This document shows, one piece after another, positions 48,947 through 60,177 of a stretch of DNA of 64,000 nt. Both the position numbers and the translations under genes were made by a program. The notes below the pieces were generated by a model. That model saw nothing but the letters and a program-made list of their open reading frames with translations, had not been told where the DNA came from and searched no databases. Location: contig JAUFRC010000001.1 in the NCBI GenBank assembly GCA_030410095.1, positions 570,501-634,500 of the forward strand, written 5' to 3'. Numbering within the stretch: position 1 is the stretch's first letter; every line of letters starts with the position of its first letter. This DNA is from Paracoccus cavernae. GTDB lineage: Bacteria > Pseudomonadota > Alphaproteobacteria > Rhodobacterales > Rhodobacteraceae.

Positions 48947-50527
48947 ATGTATCGGCGTAACTTTGTTCTTTCTTCTGCTGCCGCGCTCGCTGCGAGCGGG
49001 GCTTTGGGCAACATGGCCTTTGCGCAAGCGGCGGAAGAGACCGTTGCCCTGCCGGAAACGGAAGGCAATGCGACCGAAGCCGTTGCCGCCGAGAAGCCCT
49101 TCGATTTCGAGGATGTCGCGGCGATCGCCAAGGAATATGCCGGTCGCGAATACGTCCAGCCGATCTCGCAGCTTCAGGGCAGTTTCGAGAATCTGAACTA
49201 CGACCAATACCGTGCGATCCGTTTTCGCCGCGACCGCGACCCTTGGGCCGGAAACCGCTCCTTTGCGCTGGACCTGCTGCCGCCGGGCGCGATTTTCTAC
49301 GAGCCGGTCGAGATCAACCTCGTGGCCAACGGAATCGCGACCAAAGTGGCCTTCACGCCGCGCCTGTTCGATTTCGACCCGTCGCAGTTCCCCGATGGTG
49401 CCGATATGGAAACCGTCGGAAACATGGGCTTTTCAGGCTTTCGCCTGCGCACGCCCCTGAACCGTCCCGATGTCATGGACGAATTCGCGGTCTTTCAGGG
49501 CGCGAGCTATTTCCGCGCCGTCTCGCGCGGGACGCTTTACGGGCTTTCGGCGCGCGGCCTTGCCATCGGCACCGGCAGCCCCGAGGGCGAGGAATTCCCG
49601 ATCTTCCGCAGCTTCTGGATCTACGAACCCGATCCGCAGGAGCGTTCGGTGCGCATCAACGCGCTTCTCGACAGCAAATCCATCACCGGCGCTTTCGAAT
49701 TCGTCATCTCGCCCGGTGCCGAGACGGTCATCAACACCCGCGTTTCGCTGTTCCCGCGCCGCGATCTGAGCAACGTCGGCATCGCGCCGCTGACCTCGAT
49801 GTTCTGGTTCGGCCCCGCCGACCGCAAGCGCATCGACGATTACCGCCCCTCGGTGCACGACAGCGACGGTCTGCAGATGCTGACCGGCAGCGAGACGCGA
49901 CTTTGGCGCGCGCTTTCGGGGCCCTCGACGCTGCAGGCTTCGGCCTTCATGGACAACGATCCGCTTGGATTCGGCCTCGCGCAGCGCGCCCGCAATTTCG
50001 ACGATTTCCAGGATGCCGAGGCGCGTTACGACCTGCGCCCCTCCGCCTGGATCGCGCCGCAGGGCCGTTGGGGCAAGGGCACGGTCTCGCTGATCGAGAT
50101 CCCTGTCGAAAACGAGTTCAACGACAACATTGTCTCCTTCTGGCAGCCTGCAGACAAGCTCGTGAAGGACCAGCGCCATGATTTCGACTATGTGCTGACC
50201 TTTGCCGCGCAGATCCCCGATAGCGCACCGATCGCACGGGTGCTCGAGACGATGACCGGCAAGGCGATCAACAACGCCAATGCCCGCACCTATATCGTCG
50301 ATTTCGACCTCGCGCTTTTCGGCTCGGATGATCCGGTGGCGCAGATCCGCGCCTCGGCGGGCCGTATCGGGCATAATTACCTCATCCGGATGCCCCAACA
50401 GGGGCGCATGCGTCTTTCCTTCGAATATTTCCCCGAGAATGCTAAGCTGGCTGACCTTTCGGCGGTTTTGAACGGGCCCGAAGGAGCATTGAGCGAAACC
50501 TGGATCGCCCGGTGGGCGAGAGAGTAA
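48947..50527 (+). CDS. opgG: Periplasmic glucan biosynthesis protein OpgG
   Basis: OpgG is needed for branching or release of osmoregulated periplasmic glucans. The intact 526-residue protein starts at ATG 48947, giving a twin-arginine-type signal (MYRRNFVLSSAAALAASGAL). Family sequence includes FDFEDVAAIAKEYAGREY, NLNYDQYRAIRFRRD, GASYFRAVSRGTLYGLSARG, FPIFRSFWI and EFNDNIVSFW. The upstream frame to 48818 is open but has no ribosome site. It is followed seven bases later by opgH. Confidence 0.95.
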   Translation: MYRRNFVLSSAAALAASGALGNMAFAQAAEETVALPETEGNATEAVAAEKPFDFEDVAAIAKEYAGREYVQPISQLQGSFENLNYDQYRAIRFRRDRDPWAGNRSFALDLLPPGAIFYEPVEINLVANGIATKVAFTPRLFDFDPSQFPDGADMETVGNMGFSGFRLRTPLNRPDVMDEFAVFQGASYFRAVSRGTLYGLSARGLAIGTGSPEGEEFPIFRSFWIYEPDPQERSVRINALLDSKSITGAFEFVISPGAETVINTRVSLFPRRDLSNVGIAPLTSMFWFGPADRKRIDDYRPSVHDSDGLQMLTGSETRLWRALSGPSTLQASAFMDNDPLGFGLAQRARNFDDFQDAEARYDLRPSAWIAPQGRWGKGTVSLIEIPVENEFNDNIVSFWQPADKLVKDQRHDFDYVLTFAAQIPDSAPIARVLETMTGKAINNANARTYIVDFDLALFGSDDPVAQIRASAGRIGHNYLIRMPQQGRMRLSFEYFPENAKLADLSAVLNGPEGALSETWIARWARE

Positions 50528-50533
50528 CACAAC

Positions 50534-52720
50534 GTGACCAATACGGATCTTCGTCCAGCGGCCGGGGCAGGTGTGACCGGCGAGAGCCAAACGGAGGCGC
50601 CTGCTTTGGGACATGACATGTTTGACGACGGCGCGGCGCGCGATGCCGCTGCGGGGAACGGGGCCTACGCCGCGACCCCGCCAGAGCAGCCTTTGGCCAT
50701 GCCCGTGCAGGATTTCCGCGGCTCGCCGCCGCAGGGTCCGCGTGTCGCCCTGCCGAGCTGGCGCACGATCCTTGCGCGGCTGGTGGCCTTTGGCGGCACC
50801 ATCGCGATCACCGTCGCGGGCTTTCAGGAAATGTTGCTGGTTTTCGGCGACAATATCACCTTCCTGCAGGGCGTTCTTCTGGTCCTTTTCGCGCTTACCT
50901 TCGGCTGGGTCGGCTTTTCCTTTTGCTCGATGCTCGCGGGTTTCCTCGCGCCGCCGCTGAAAACGCCCGAAGGCGCGAACGAGGCGAAGATCGCGGTCGT
51001 CATGCCGGTCTATCACGAGCAGGCCTCGGAGACGGCGGGGCTTTTGGCGGCGCTTGCCGCCGATCTCGAACGCGTGGGCCTCAAGGATCGCGCCGAGATC
51101 TTCGTGATCTCGGACAGCCGCAAACCCGAGAGCGTTATCGAAGAAATGAACGCAATCAGCCGGTTGCGCGACATATGTGCCGTTCCTGTCTGGTACCGCC
51201 GCCGCCATTCCAACGAGGGGCGCAAGGCCGGCAACGTAGCCGATTTCGTGCGCCGCTGGGGCGGGCGTTACGAGCAGATGGTGGTGCTGGATGCCGATAG
51301 CGTGGTCGGCGCCGAGACGATCAAGGCGCTGTCGGCGCGCATGAATGCCGATCCTTCGGTGGGGCTGATCCAGACCATGCCGATGCTGGTCGGCGGCCAG
51401 ACGATCTTTGCGCGCCTGACACAGTTTGCGGGTCGCGTCTATGGCCCGGCGGTGGCGCGCGGCGTCGCGGCATGGTCGGGCGACAGCGGCAACTTCTGGG
51501 GCCATAACGCGATGATCCGCGTCAAGGCTTTCGCCGATTGTTGCGGCCTTCCGACCCTTCCGGGCAAGGCGCCTTTCGGCGGTACGATCCTGAGCCACGA
51601 TTTCGTCGAGGCGGCTTTGCTGCGTCGCGCGGGCTGGAAGGTGCGTCTCGATTACGACCTGCGCCAAAGCTTCGAGGGCACGCCGCCCACGCTTTTGGAC
51701 ATGGCTGTCCGCGAGCGCCGTTGGGCGCAGGGCAACCTCCAGCATTTGCGCCTGATCGGCGCGCGCGGATTTGCCACGATCAGCCGCATCCATTTCCTGA
51801 TCGGGGTTTTCGGCTTCCTGATGTCGCCGATCTGGCTGGCGATGATCCTTGTTGGGCTTGCGCTTTCGGCCAATGTGCTGTTGTCGCGCCCCGATTATTT
51901 CCCGCAAACCTACCAGCTTTTCCCCGAATGGCCTGTCTTTGATCCGGTGCGGATGCTCTGGCTGTTCATCATCGCGATGTGCTTCCTGCTGGTGCCGAAA
52001 TTCATCGCGATCCTGAGGGCTTGGGCGCGGCCCCTTGCGCAGAATTCCGGTGGCAAGGCGCGGATTTTCGCCTCGGCGCTGTTCGAGATCGTGCTTTCGG
52101 CCCTGATCGCGCCGGTGCAGATGCTGATCCAGACCCGCCAGATCATCGAGATCCTGCAGGGCCGCGACAGCGGTTGGGAGGCGCAGGTGCGCGCCGGCCA
52201 GACCCCGCCGTGGTCGGTGGTCCTGCGCCGTCACGCGCTTCATGTCGCGACCGGTGTCGGCACGCTGCTGGTTCTGGCCTATCTCTCGCCCGGCCAGCTG
52301 ATCTGGCTGTCGCCGATCCTTGCCGGCCTGATCCTGTCGCCGCTGACCTCGCGCTGGTCCGCCAGCCCGATCTTCGGCCGTTGGGCGCGCCGACAAGGCC
52401 TGCTCGTGACACCCGAAGAGCGTGATCCGCCGGAGATCCTGACCTCGGCCAATGTGCTGGCCCGCCGTTTTGCGACCCAGCCGATCGACTATGCCAAGCT
52501 TGGCGGCGACCGCGACAGCCTCGAACGCCATATTGCGCTGCTGCCGGTCGCGGCCTCTGCTCGGCCTGTCGCAGAGCGCCTCAGCGCGATCTCGGCAGGT
52601 GCCAAGATCGCCGTGGCGCAAACCCGCGAGGAGGCTTTGGGCTTTCTCGACCAGAACGAACGTCTGGCTTTGCTCGAAGAGCGCGGCCTCGTCGAGGCCT
52701 GGGCGCGGCTGCCGCAATGA
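50534..52720 (+). CDS. opgH: Glucan glucosyltransferase OpgH
   Basis: OpgH is the inner-membrane GT2 enzyme that makes the beta-1,2-linked glucan backbone from UDP-glucose. The intact 728-residue protein has IAVVMPVYHE, the DxD-type motif VVLDADSV, HDFVEAALLRRAG and the RxxRW-type ERRWAQGNLQH, plus at least six membrane segments. It starts at GTG 50534. The end overlaps the opgC start by four bases. Confidence 0.95.
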   Translation: MTNTDLRPAAGAGVTGESQTEAPALGHDMFDDGAARDAAAGNGAYAATPPEQPLAMPVQDFRGSPPQGPRVALPSWRTILARLVAFGGTIAITVAGFQEMLLVFGDNITFLQGVLLVLFALTFGWVGFSFCSMLAGFLAPPLKTPEGANEAKIAVVMPVYHEQASETAGLLAALAADLERVGLKDRAEIFVISDSRKPESVIEEMNAISRLRDICAVPVWYRRRHSNEGRKAGNVADFVRRWGGRYEQMVVLDADSVVGAETIKALSARMNADPSVGLIQTMPMLVGGQTIFARLTQFAGRVYGPAVARGVAAWSGDSGNFWGHNAMIRVKAFADCCGLPTLPGKAPFGGTILSHDFVEAALLRRAGWKVRLDYDLRQSFEGTPPTLLDMAVRERRWAQGNLQHLRLIGARGFATISRIHFLIGVFGFLMSPIWLAMILVGLALSANVLLSRPDYFPQTYQLFPEWPVFDPVRMLWLFIIAMCFLLVPKFIAILRAWARPLAQNSGGKARIFASALFEIVLSALIAPVQMLIQTRQIIEILQGRDSGWEAQVRAGQTPPWSVVLRRHALHVATGVGTLLVLAYLSPGQLIWLSPILAGLILSPLTSRWSASPIFGRWARRQGLLVTPEERDPPEILTSANVLARRFATQPIDYAKLGGDRDSLERHIALLPVAASARPVAERLSAISAGAKIAVAQTREEALGFLDQNERLALLEERGLVEAWARLPQ

Positions 52721-53855
52721 AACGGATCGCCTCGCTTGATATGCTGCGCGGTTACGCGTTGGTTTGCATCATGCTTGACCATATGCCGATTTCGGTCATG
52801 CGGCAGGTGACGCTGACCAATTTCGTGGTCTTCGATGCGGCAGAGCTTTTCGTGCTTCTCTCGGGCTTTCTCGTCGGTCTGGTCTGGGTCAAGGTCGAGG
52901 CGCGCGAGGGCTCGAGGCGGCGCAAAAGCGCTTTTGGCGGCGGTCCTATCAGGTCTGGCGCGCATTGATCTTGGGCGCGATCGCGCTGGCGCTGCTCTCG
53001 AAGCTGCTTTTCATGCTGGATCTGAACCATACCGCAGTCTGGTTCGAGTATTCCAACATGATCGTCGACAATCCGCTGGGTTATATCGCGACAGTCGCGC
53101 TGATGTGGATGCAGCCGAACCTGCTCGATGTGCTGGCGCTTTATGTTCTGCTGATCGCGACCGCGCCCTTGACCGTGCCGGTGATGCTGCGCTGGCCGGT
53201 GGCTTTCTTCATCGCCTCCATCGGGCTTTGGATGGTCGCCGAGCCCTTGAACGCGCTGATCCCCAACCAGCGTCCGGGGCCGGGCCTGCTGTTCAACCCG
53301 TTCGGCTGGCAGCTGCTGTTTTTCTGCGGCGTCGGCATGGGAGCTTTCCGCAAGGAGATCATGGCGCGGCTCAAGCCCTGGTCTTTCTGGGTGTCCGCGC
53401 TGGCCTGGGGCGTCACGATCTTTTCGATGGCGATCGTTCTGAGTTGGAAGGTCGGCGCGATCGGCAAGCCGCTGCATGATCTTTTGTACATCCTCCACGG
53501 TCCGATCGACAAATGGTCGCTGGACGGAATGCGCCTGCTCGGCGTGCTTGGCGCGAGTTGGTTGGTTGCGGTGCCCTTGGCGCGCCCCTTCGACTGGATG
53601 GCCAATACCGTTCTGGGCCGCGCTTTGGCCGAGATCGGACGCGGCGGATTGTGGGCCTTTATCGCCTGCGTGCTCTTGTCGATCTTCGGCGATGCGCTTG
53701 ATATGACGGTGCCCAAGGATGCCTCCTATTCGATGCCGCTGCGTCTGGCGATCGACATCTGGGTTATCGCGACGCTTTGGGCGATGTCGGCCAGCTGGCT
53801 GCGCCGCGAAGAGCTGAAGGGCTGGTGGGAGCGGGTTCAGGCGAGCCAGCGCTGA
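52717..53855 (+). CDS. opgC: Glucan succinyltransferase-type protein OpgC (one frame break)
   Basis: OpgC adds succinyl groups to periplasmic glucans. The N-terminus MKRIASLDMLRGYALVCIML and VFDAAELFVLLSGFLVGLVW match the family. One G lost near 52913 breaks the frame before AAQKRFWRRSYQVWRA. About ten membrane segments and about 379 residues follow. The opgG-opgH-opgC order resembles the Rhodobacter operon, though opgI and opgD are absent. Confidence 0.88.
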
Positions 53856-53948
53856 GCAGGTGCCGGTCGAGGCCGGACGGTGGATGCGGCACGCAAAGCC
53901 TGCATCCCGTCACCGGGGCGCACGCGGCAGCGCAAGAGGAGAGGGCGG

Positions 53949-54566
53949 ATGAGAAGCGGATTTCCGGTTGCCGTGCCCGGCATGACCGTCGGGCTTTTGG
54001 GCGGCTCTTTCGATCCGGCCCATGCCGGTCATGTCCATATCACCGATATGGCGCTGCGCCGCTTCGGACTCGACCGCGTCTGGTGGCTCGTGAGCCCGGG
54101 CAATCCGCTCAAGCCCCGCGGACCCGCGCCTCTGGCCGAACGGATCGCGCAAGCGCGCCGTATCCTCGACGATCCCCGCGTCGTGGTCACCGGCCTCGAG
54201 GCCGATCTGGGGACCCGCATGACCGCCGATACGATTTCCGCATTGCGCCGCCTTTATCCGCAAGTGCGCTTTGTCTGGCTGATGGGGGCCGACAATCTCG
54301 TGCAGTTCCATCGTTGGGACCGCTGGCAGGAGATCGCCGCGCAGGTTCCGATCGGCGTCATCGCACGGCCGGGGTGGCGGATGCCCGCGCGATTCTCGAT
54401 CGCGGCGCGGCGACTGGCCGATGCACGGATTCCTGAACGGGACGCGCGGCTCTTGCCCCTTGCAATGCCGCCCGCTTGGGTGTTGATCAATGTGCCGTTG
54501 AACGGGCTGTCCTCGAGCGCGATCCGCGCCGCGCGGCGCAAGGATCCCGAGGCCGGCCGCTCGTAG
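53949..54566 (+). CDS. nadD: Nicotinate-nucleotide adenylyltransferase
   Basis: Joins nicotinate mononucleotide and ATP in NAD synthesis. The intact 205-residue protein has [11 protein letters not shown] (the nucleotidyltransferase HxGH motif), [26 protein letters not shown] and the closing [15 protein letters not shown] 53949 with GAGAGG upstream was preferred to 53880. dacB follows 25 bases later. Confidence 0.93.
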   Translation: MRSGFPVAVPGMTVGLLGGSFDPAHAGHVHITDMALRRFGLDRVWWLVSPGNPLKPRGPAPLAERIAQARRILDDPRVVVTGLEADLGTRMTADTISALRRLYPQVRFVWLMGADNLVQFHRWDRWQEIAAQVPIGVIARPGWRMPARFSIAARRLADARIPERDARLLPLAMPPAWVLINVPLNGLSSSAIRAARRKDPEAGRS

Positions 54567-54591
54567 GGCCGTCATTCGCAAAGGGTGTGTT

Positions 54592-56128
54592 ATGAAGATG
54601 ATGTCGCGTCGCGCCATGATTGCCGGAATTTTGGCCGCCGGAGCCATGCCGCGGGTGCTGATGGCCGATCCGCGCCCGCGGCCGCGCCCCGAAGGCGGAC
54701 GGCCAGCGCCGCTCGCTGCGGCAAGCGCACCGGTTTTGGGCGTGGACGAGCTGATCGCCAAAGCCAATCTCGGCGGCGCCGTCTCCTTTCTTGCGCTTGA
54801 TGCTGCCACCGGCGCAATTCTGGCCAGCCGCGAGGCCGATCTGCCCTTTGCCCCCGCGAGCACGCTGAAATCGGTGACCGCGCTTTACGCGCAATCCGTG
54901 CTCGGCGCCGAGCACCGCTTTGCGACGCGGGTGATCCGCGCAGGTGATCTGCTGATCCTTGCCGGCGGCGGCGATCCCGAGCTCGACAGCGACGGTCTGG
55001 CCGAACTCGCCAAAGCTGCGGCCGAGGCCGAAAAGGCCGCCGGTCGGCCCGCGCCCGCGCGTTTCGCGGTCTGGGGCGGGGCTTTGCCGCAGATTGCCGA
55101 GATCTCGCCGGGCCAAGCCGCGCATCTGACCTATAACCCCACAATTTCGGGGATGATCCTGAACTTCAACCGCGTGCATCTGGGCTGGCGGCGCGGCGAG
55201 AGCGGCTATGCGCTGACCCTCGAGGCGCGGGGCCGCAAGCACTCGCCGCGTGCCTATACGATTGCTGCCGGTGTCGCCGATCGTGCGCAGCCCCTGTTCA
55301 CCTATGACGGCGCGGGCGCCAAGGAAGCTGGACCATCGCCCGCAGCGCGATGGGCAAGGCGGGGAGCCGCTGGCTGCCGGTCCGCCGCCCCGAACTATAC
55401 GCGGGCGATACTTTCCAGACGCTCTGCCGCGCGCAAGGCCTCGTTCTGCCCTCGCCCGAGGTGATCGCGGATCTGCCTGCAGGCGAGGAAATCGCGCGCC
55501 GCCCGTCGCGGCCCCTGCGCGTCATCCTGCGCGACATGATGGAATACTCGAACAACCTGACCGCCGAGATCGTGGGTCTGGCCGCCAGCGGCAAGCCCGA
55601 TCTGGTGCAGTCGGGTGCGGCCATGACCGCCTGGCTACGCGGGCAGGGGTGACGGGCGAGTTCACCTTCCGCGACCACTCCGGTCTCTCGCCCGCGACGC
55701 GGATCACGGCGCGGATGATGGCCGAGACCGTGGCGGGACCGGGGCGCGCCCAGGATCTGCGCGGGCTGATGAAGCATATTCCTTTGCGCGATGCCAAGGG
55801 CAAGGCGCTCAAGGACAGCCCCATTCTTGTCGAGGCCAAGACCGGCACGTTGAATTTCGTCTCGAATCTCGCGGGTTATGCGCAGGACGGGCAGGGCCGC
55901 CAGATCGTCTTCGCGGTCCTGACCGGAGACGAGGCGCGCCGCGCCGCCAACGAGGGTCGCGAGCTGCCCGATGGCGTCATCGGCTGGACGCGCCGCTCCA
56001 AGGCTTTGCAGCAGGGGCTGATCGAGAACTGGCTGGCCACGTCTGCGCAAACCGCGCCCGCGGGCACGGGTGACGCGCCCGAAGGCGCGCCGCTTGTCTC
56101 AGAGAATGCGGTGACGGGCGCGGGCTGA
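54592..56128 (+). CDS. dacB: D-alanyl-D-alanine carboxypeptidase/endopeptidase PBP4 (two frame breaks)
   Basis: An S13 penicillin-binding protein that trims peptidoglycan cross-links. A signal region is followed by the active SxxK in PASTLKS, the SxN motif in YSNNLTAEIVG and KTG in EAKTGTLNFVSN. Frames break near 55325 and 55650 (one G lost). About 512 residues. Its 3' end overlaps the convergent terB gene by 30 bases. Confidence 0.92.
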
Positions 56129-56521
56129 CATTTCGATCGCGGCCGAAGTCAGGCGGTCGATCGCGAGCTGATGGCGGATCTCGGCCAGCATTTCGGCCTC
56201 GACCTCGCCCAGACGGCCGTCCGAGGCCGCGACATCACAGGCCAGAACGTAGGCGGTATCGTAGAGCTGTTCGGGCAGAGCATCGCGGATCAGGCCGAAA
56301 AACGCGTCGAGCCCGTCCTCTTCCTCGAAGAGAGAAAACACCGTCTGCGAGATCGAGCGGATACGGTCGATGTCGTATTTCGCGAAGATCGGCGTGTGAT
56401 TGACCATCCGCTCGATGGCGACCAGCTCGGAGGTGCGCATGTTCAGGTCCGAGGCCGAAACCCCGACCATGACGGCGACCAGCGCATCGCAGGGCGTGAA
56501 AGAGGGCAAATCGATCGTCAT
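56099..56521 (-). CDS. TerB-like tellurite-resistance-family protein
   Basis: Intact 140-residue all-helical protein with features of the TerB fold: DALVAVMVGVSASD, MRTSELVAIERMV, ACDVAASDGRLGEVEAEML. No other ter genes are nearby, so tellurite resistance is not implied. It overlaps the end of dacB and is divergent from lysK. Confidence 0.8.
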   Translation of the reverse strand: MTIDLPSFTPCDALVAVMVGVSASDLNMRTSELVAIERMVNHTPIFAKYDIDRIRSISQTVFSLFEEEDGLDAFFGLIRDALPEQLYDTAYVLACDVAASDGRLGEVEAEMLAEIRHQLAIDRLTSAAIEMSARARHRIL

Positions 56522-56633
56522 TCGTCAGATTCCTTAGCGTTTCGCACCATGTTTACCCGATGCTTCGTCCAGCAATTATTGACGATATCGACGGGTTTCA
56601 ATACGGGGGATGGATTAGTGATGGAGATGAGAC

Positions 56634-58213
56634 ATGACCGCTCTGCGTGACGCCGCGATGAATTCCAAGGCCTGGCCGTTTGAAGAGGCCCGCCGCGTGC
56701 TGAAACGCTATGAAAAGAAGGCCCCCGAAAAGGGTTATGTTCTTTTCGAGACCGGCTATGGTCCCTCGGGTCTGCCCCATATCGGCACCTTCGGCGAGGT
56801 CGCGCGCACGACGATGATCCGCCGCGCCTTCGAGATCATCTCGGATATTCCGACGCGTCTGTTCTGTTTCTCGGACGACCTCGACGGGATGCGCAAGGTT
56901 CCGGAGAATGTTCCGAACCAGGAGATGCTGCATGCCAATATCCAAAAGCCGTTGACCTCGGTTCCCGATCCTTTCGGCGAATATCCGAGCTTCGGCGATC
57001 ACAACAACGCCATGCTGCGCCGCTTCCTCGATACGTTCGGCTTCGAGTACGAATTCATCAGCGCGACCGATTTCTACAAATCGGGCAAATTCGACGCGAC
57101 GCTGCTGAAAGCGGCGGAGCGCTATGACGACATCATGAAAGTGATGCTCGCCAGCCTGCGCGAAGAGCGCCAGCAGAGCTATTCCTGCTTCCTGCCGATC
57201 AGCCCGATCTCGGGCCGCGTGCTTTATGTGCCGATCAAGAATGTCGATGCCAAAGCCGGCACGATCACCTTTGACGACGAGGACGGTACCGAGACCACGC
57301 TGCCCGTCACCGGCGGCAATGTGAAACTGCAGTGGAAACCCGATTTCGGCGCGCGTTGGGCCGCTCTCGATGTCGATTTCGAGATGTACGGCAAGGACCA
57401 CTCGACCAATACGCCGATCTACGACGGCATTTGCGAGATCCTTGGCGGCAGGAAGCCCGAGCATTTCACCTATGAGCTGTTCCTCGATCAGGACGGGCAG
57501 AAGATTTCGAAATCGAAGGGCAACGGCCTGTCGATCGACGAATGGCTGACCTATGCCTCGACGGAAAGCCTGTCCTATTTCATGTATCAGAAGCCGAAAA
57601 CCGCCAAGCGGATGCATTTCGACGTGATCCCGAAAGCGGTGGACGAATACCACCAGCAGCTGCGCGCCTATCCGACCCAGACGATCGACCAGCAGCTCGC
57701 CAATCCGGTCTGGCACATCCACGGCGGCAATGTGCCCGCCTCGGATATGGTCGTGCCGTTCCAGATGCTGCTGAACCTCGCCTCGGTCGCCGGTGCGACC
57801 AGCAAGGAAGGCCTGTGGGGGTTCATCAACCGCTACGCCCCGATGCGACGCCCGAGAGCAATCCGGCGCTGGATCAGGCGGCAGGCTTTGCCCTGCGCTA
57901 CTTCCAGGACTTCGTGGCGCCCACCCGCAGCTTCCGCGCCCCCACGGATCAGGAGCGCAGCGCGCTCGAGGATCTGGCGGGCCGTCTGGCGGCATGGGAT
58001 GCGCCGGTCGATGGCGAAGCGCTTCAGACCATGGTCTTTGCCGTCGGTACCGAGCACGGGTTCGAGCCGCTGCGCAACTGGTTCTCGGCGCTGTATCAGG
58101 TGCTTCTGGGTGCCGACCAAGGCCCGCGTTTCGGCGGTTTCATCGCGCTTTACGGCGTGTCCGAGACCCGCGCGCTGATCGAGAAAGCCTTGGCGGGCGA
58201 GCTCGCAGCCTGA
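56634..58213 (+). CDS. lysK: Class I lysyl-tRNA synthetase (one frame break)
   Basis: Charges tRNA-Lys. The class I motifs are PHIGTF (HIGH) near residue 48 and KISKSKGNG (KMSKS). ATG 56634 follows GGAGATGAG. One G lost near 57842 breaks the frame before [20 protein letters not shown]. About 526 residues. Class I LysRS is common in alphaproteobacteria; most bacteria use class II. Confidence 0.95.
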
Positions 58214-58237
58214 TCGCGGACAAGCGAGATTGTTTTG

Positions 58238-58266
58238 CAATGCCCCGACCGACGGTCGGGGCATTG
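58238..58266 (+). terminator. Strong intrinsic terminator after lysK
   Basis: A perfect 13-pair stem (CAATGCCCCGACC with its complement) and a GAC loop are followed by TCTTTGT. It separates lysK from the phage-like module. Confidence 0.9.
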
Positions 58267-58327
58267 TCTTTGTCCCGCCGCCATTCCCGCGCGGATGTTG
58301 CGCGGCAGCCGTTGCGCGTGCGCATGG

Positions 58328-58343
58328 TTAATCAAAGGTTAAC
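58328..58343. promoter_or_regulatory. Perfect CtrA-type full site
   Basis: TTAA-TCAAAGG-TTAAC equals the CtrA consensus TTAA-N7-TTAAC exactly. It lies 67 bases upstream of the spike-like gene and downstream of the lysK terminator, in a position fit for direct promoter control. In Rhodobacter capsulatus CtrA controls gene transfer agent production. Function here is inferred. Confidence 0.6.
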
Positions 58344-58409
58344 GCCGTCTTGCCACTTTCCCCTCCGACGCGCGGGCATCGTCCTGCGGCTGGACAAGGA
58401 GAAGACATC

Positions 58410-60176
58410 ATGGCCATTTCGGGAAATGCCGCGCTGATGCCGCGTGCCTTTGCGGGCGGGCTCAATCTGTGGTCGCGCGGTAACGGGACCGCCGGCACGC
58501 AGACTTGGGCGGGCGCGCCCAATGCGGCAATCGTTCCGGCGGACGAGGATTTCGGCACCTGCCTCGAGATCCTCAAACAGGCCGAGCCGACCTCGCTGCG
58601 CTATATGCGCCGCACGCCGCTGTCGCCGGGGACCTATCTGCGCATCTCGACACGGGTCAAGGCGGTTGCGGGCAATCTGGCGCGTGTGCGGATCGCGGGA
58701 TATGCCATGACCTCCACTGGCATGCGCGTCATCCTCGATGATGCCACGCTGGCGAATGCCGGTCCGCGCCTGCTCTCGGATCCCGGTCTCGATGTCGCGC
58801 TGAACACGGTGGAAGCGCTCGATGCGCGGGTGCTCGAGCGCGATGCGGCGGGCAATGCGCTCGTGCTTTGGCGCGAGGACGGCTTCGACGCGCATATGTC
58901 GCAAGACTTTTGGGATCGCGGCCGCGGCAAGCTCCAGATCGAGGGCGGGCTTCTGTCGACGACTGCGGTGCAGCTCTGCGGTGTCAACGGCCAGTCCCTG
59001 ACGGTCGGCGGCGCGTTCACGGCCACCTTGACGCGCGCGATGCTCGAGGCTTTGGGCGGTGATCACTGCCTTCAGCTCGCGGGGATGCAATTCTCGGATG
59101 CGGTGCCGCTTGCCGATACGCTCGGGCCGCGCTCAAAGGGCTACAACCTGAGCAAAGCCGCAACCGGCTTCGCGCGGGCGCAGACGGGTAGCGGTGCCAG
59201 CGGCATGGCCTTTCCGGCCTTCGCTCTGCTCAATGCCCACCGTCGCGATCTCGGCCTGGCTCAGGTGCCGGTTGTCACCAGCTGCCACGGCATCCCCGGC
59301 ATTGCGATCGAAGACATGGATGCCGATCCGGCGACAGGCTCGGGAACGGCCACGGTCTGGAGCAATTTCAGCTATTGGAACGCGCAGGCCAGAGCGGTGG
59401 CGGAAGCTTCCGGCAAGGCGATCCTGCCCGGCTGGCATCTTTGGGATCACGGCACCTCGGCCAAGGCCAGCCCGCGCGGCGACTATCTCGAGAAGTGGTG
59501 GAAGTTGCAGGCCGGGAGCCTCGCCTATTGGCGCGGGCAGGGGCTGCCCGCCCCGCGCTACATCCTGACCCAGCCGGGCGGTGATGCCGACACCACAAGT
59601 GACGGAGCCACGGGCTGGGCGGTGTGCGACGACATGCTCGATCTTGTCGAGCAGGGCGGGGCGATCCTCGGCACCTGCCAGCATTGGTACGAGATTGCCG
59701 ACAACAACGTCCATCCCGACGCGGAGGCGACGGCACTTGCCTCGGAGACCTGTGCTTGGGCCATGGCCGAGGTCGAGGCCGGTCACCGCTGGTCGATCCT
59801 GCGCCCGCACCTGCTCTCGCATGAAGGCGGCGTCCTGGTGCTGCAGTTCGCCAGCCTGCGCGAGGATGAGGCACTCGCTCTTGAGGATGCGGCCAAATAC
59901 GGCGGCCAAGCCATCGACGCCTTTGCGGGCTTCGAGCTGGTCGGGGCGCGATCACCGCCCTGACCCTGCGCGGCAACACCGCCCGCATCACCTACACTGG
60001 CGCACCGACGGTCCTGAGCTATGCCATGCAGATCCAGAACGTCACCGGCATTGCGGGCAACCGTTACACCGCCCATCGCGGCCTGCTGCGCACTACGTTG
60101 CAAAAGCCCTCCAAGATCCTGCCGGCACGCAAGCTGCAGCGCGCCATCCTCCTTCACCCTGAACCTCGGAGCATAG
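58410..60176 (+). CDS. Phage/GTA-like spike protein with SGNH-esterase-like region (frame-broken at 3' end)
   Basis: About 589 residues, starting at ATG 58410 behind AAGGAG. The N-terminal part (MPRAFAGGLNLWSRGNGTAG, NAAIVPADEDFGTCLEILK) resembles a module I recall at the start of Rhodobacterales spike or glycoside-hydrolase-28-like phage proteins. The centre has a carbohydrate-esterase-like layout (PVVTSCHGIPGIAIEDMD, LPGWHLWDHG, and WYEIADNNVHPDAEATAL, with a D-x-x-H-like dyad). The frame changes near 59947 and again near 60140, giving ITALTLRGNTARITYTG and a probable SFTLNLGA end. Substrate is unknown; host polysaccharide is likely. Confidence 0.6.
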
Positions 60177-60177
60177 C

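Noticed and set aside
49433..52717. A 1,094-codon open frame on the minus strand
   Set aside because: It is antisense to the well-supported opgG and opgH, has His/Arg/Gly-rich shadow composition and no family features. GC-rich coding DNA commonly leaves such open antisense frames.
56099..56521. Tellurite resistance locus
   Set aside because: Only a TerB-fold protein is present; no terC, terD or other ter genes are nearby.
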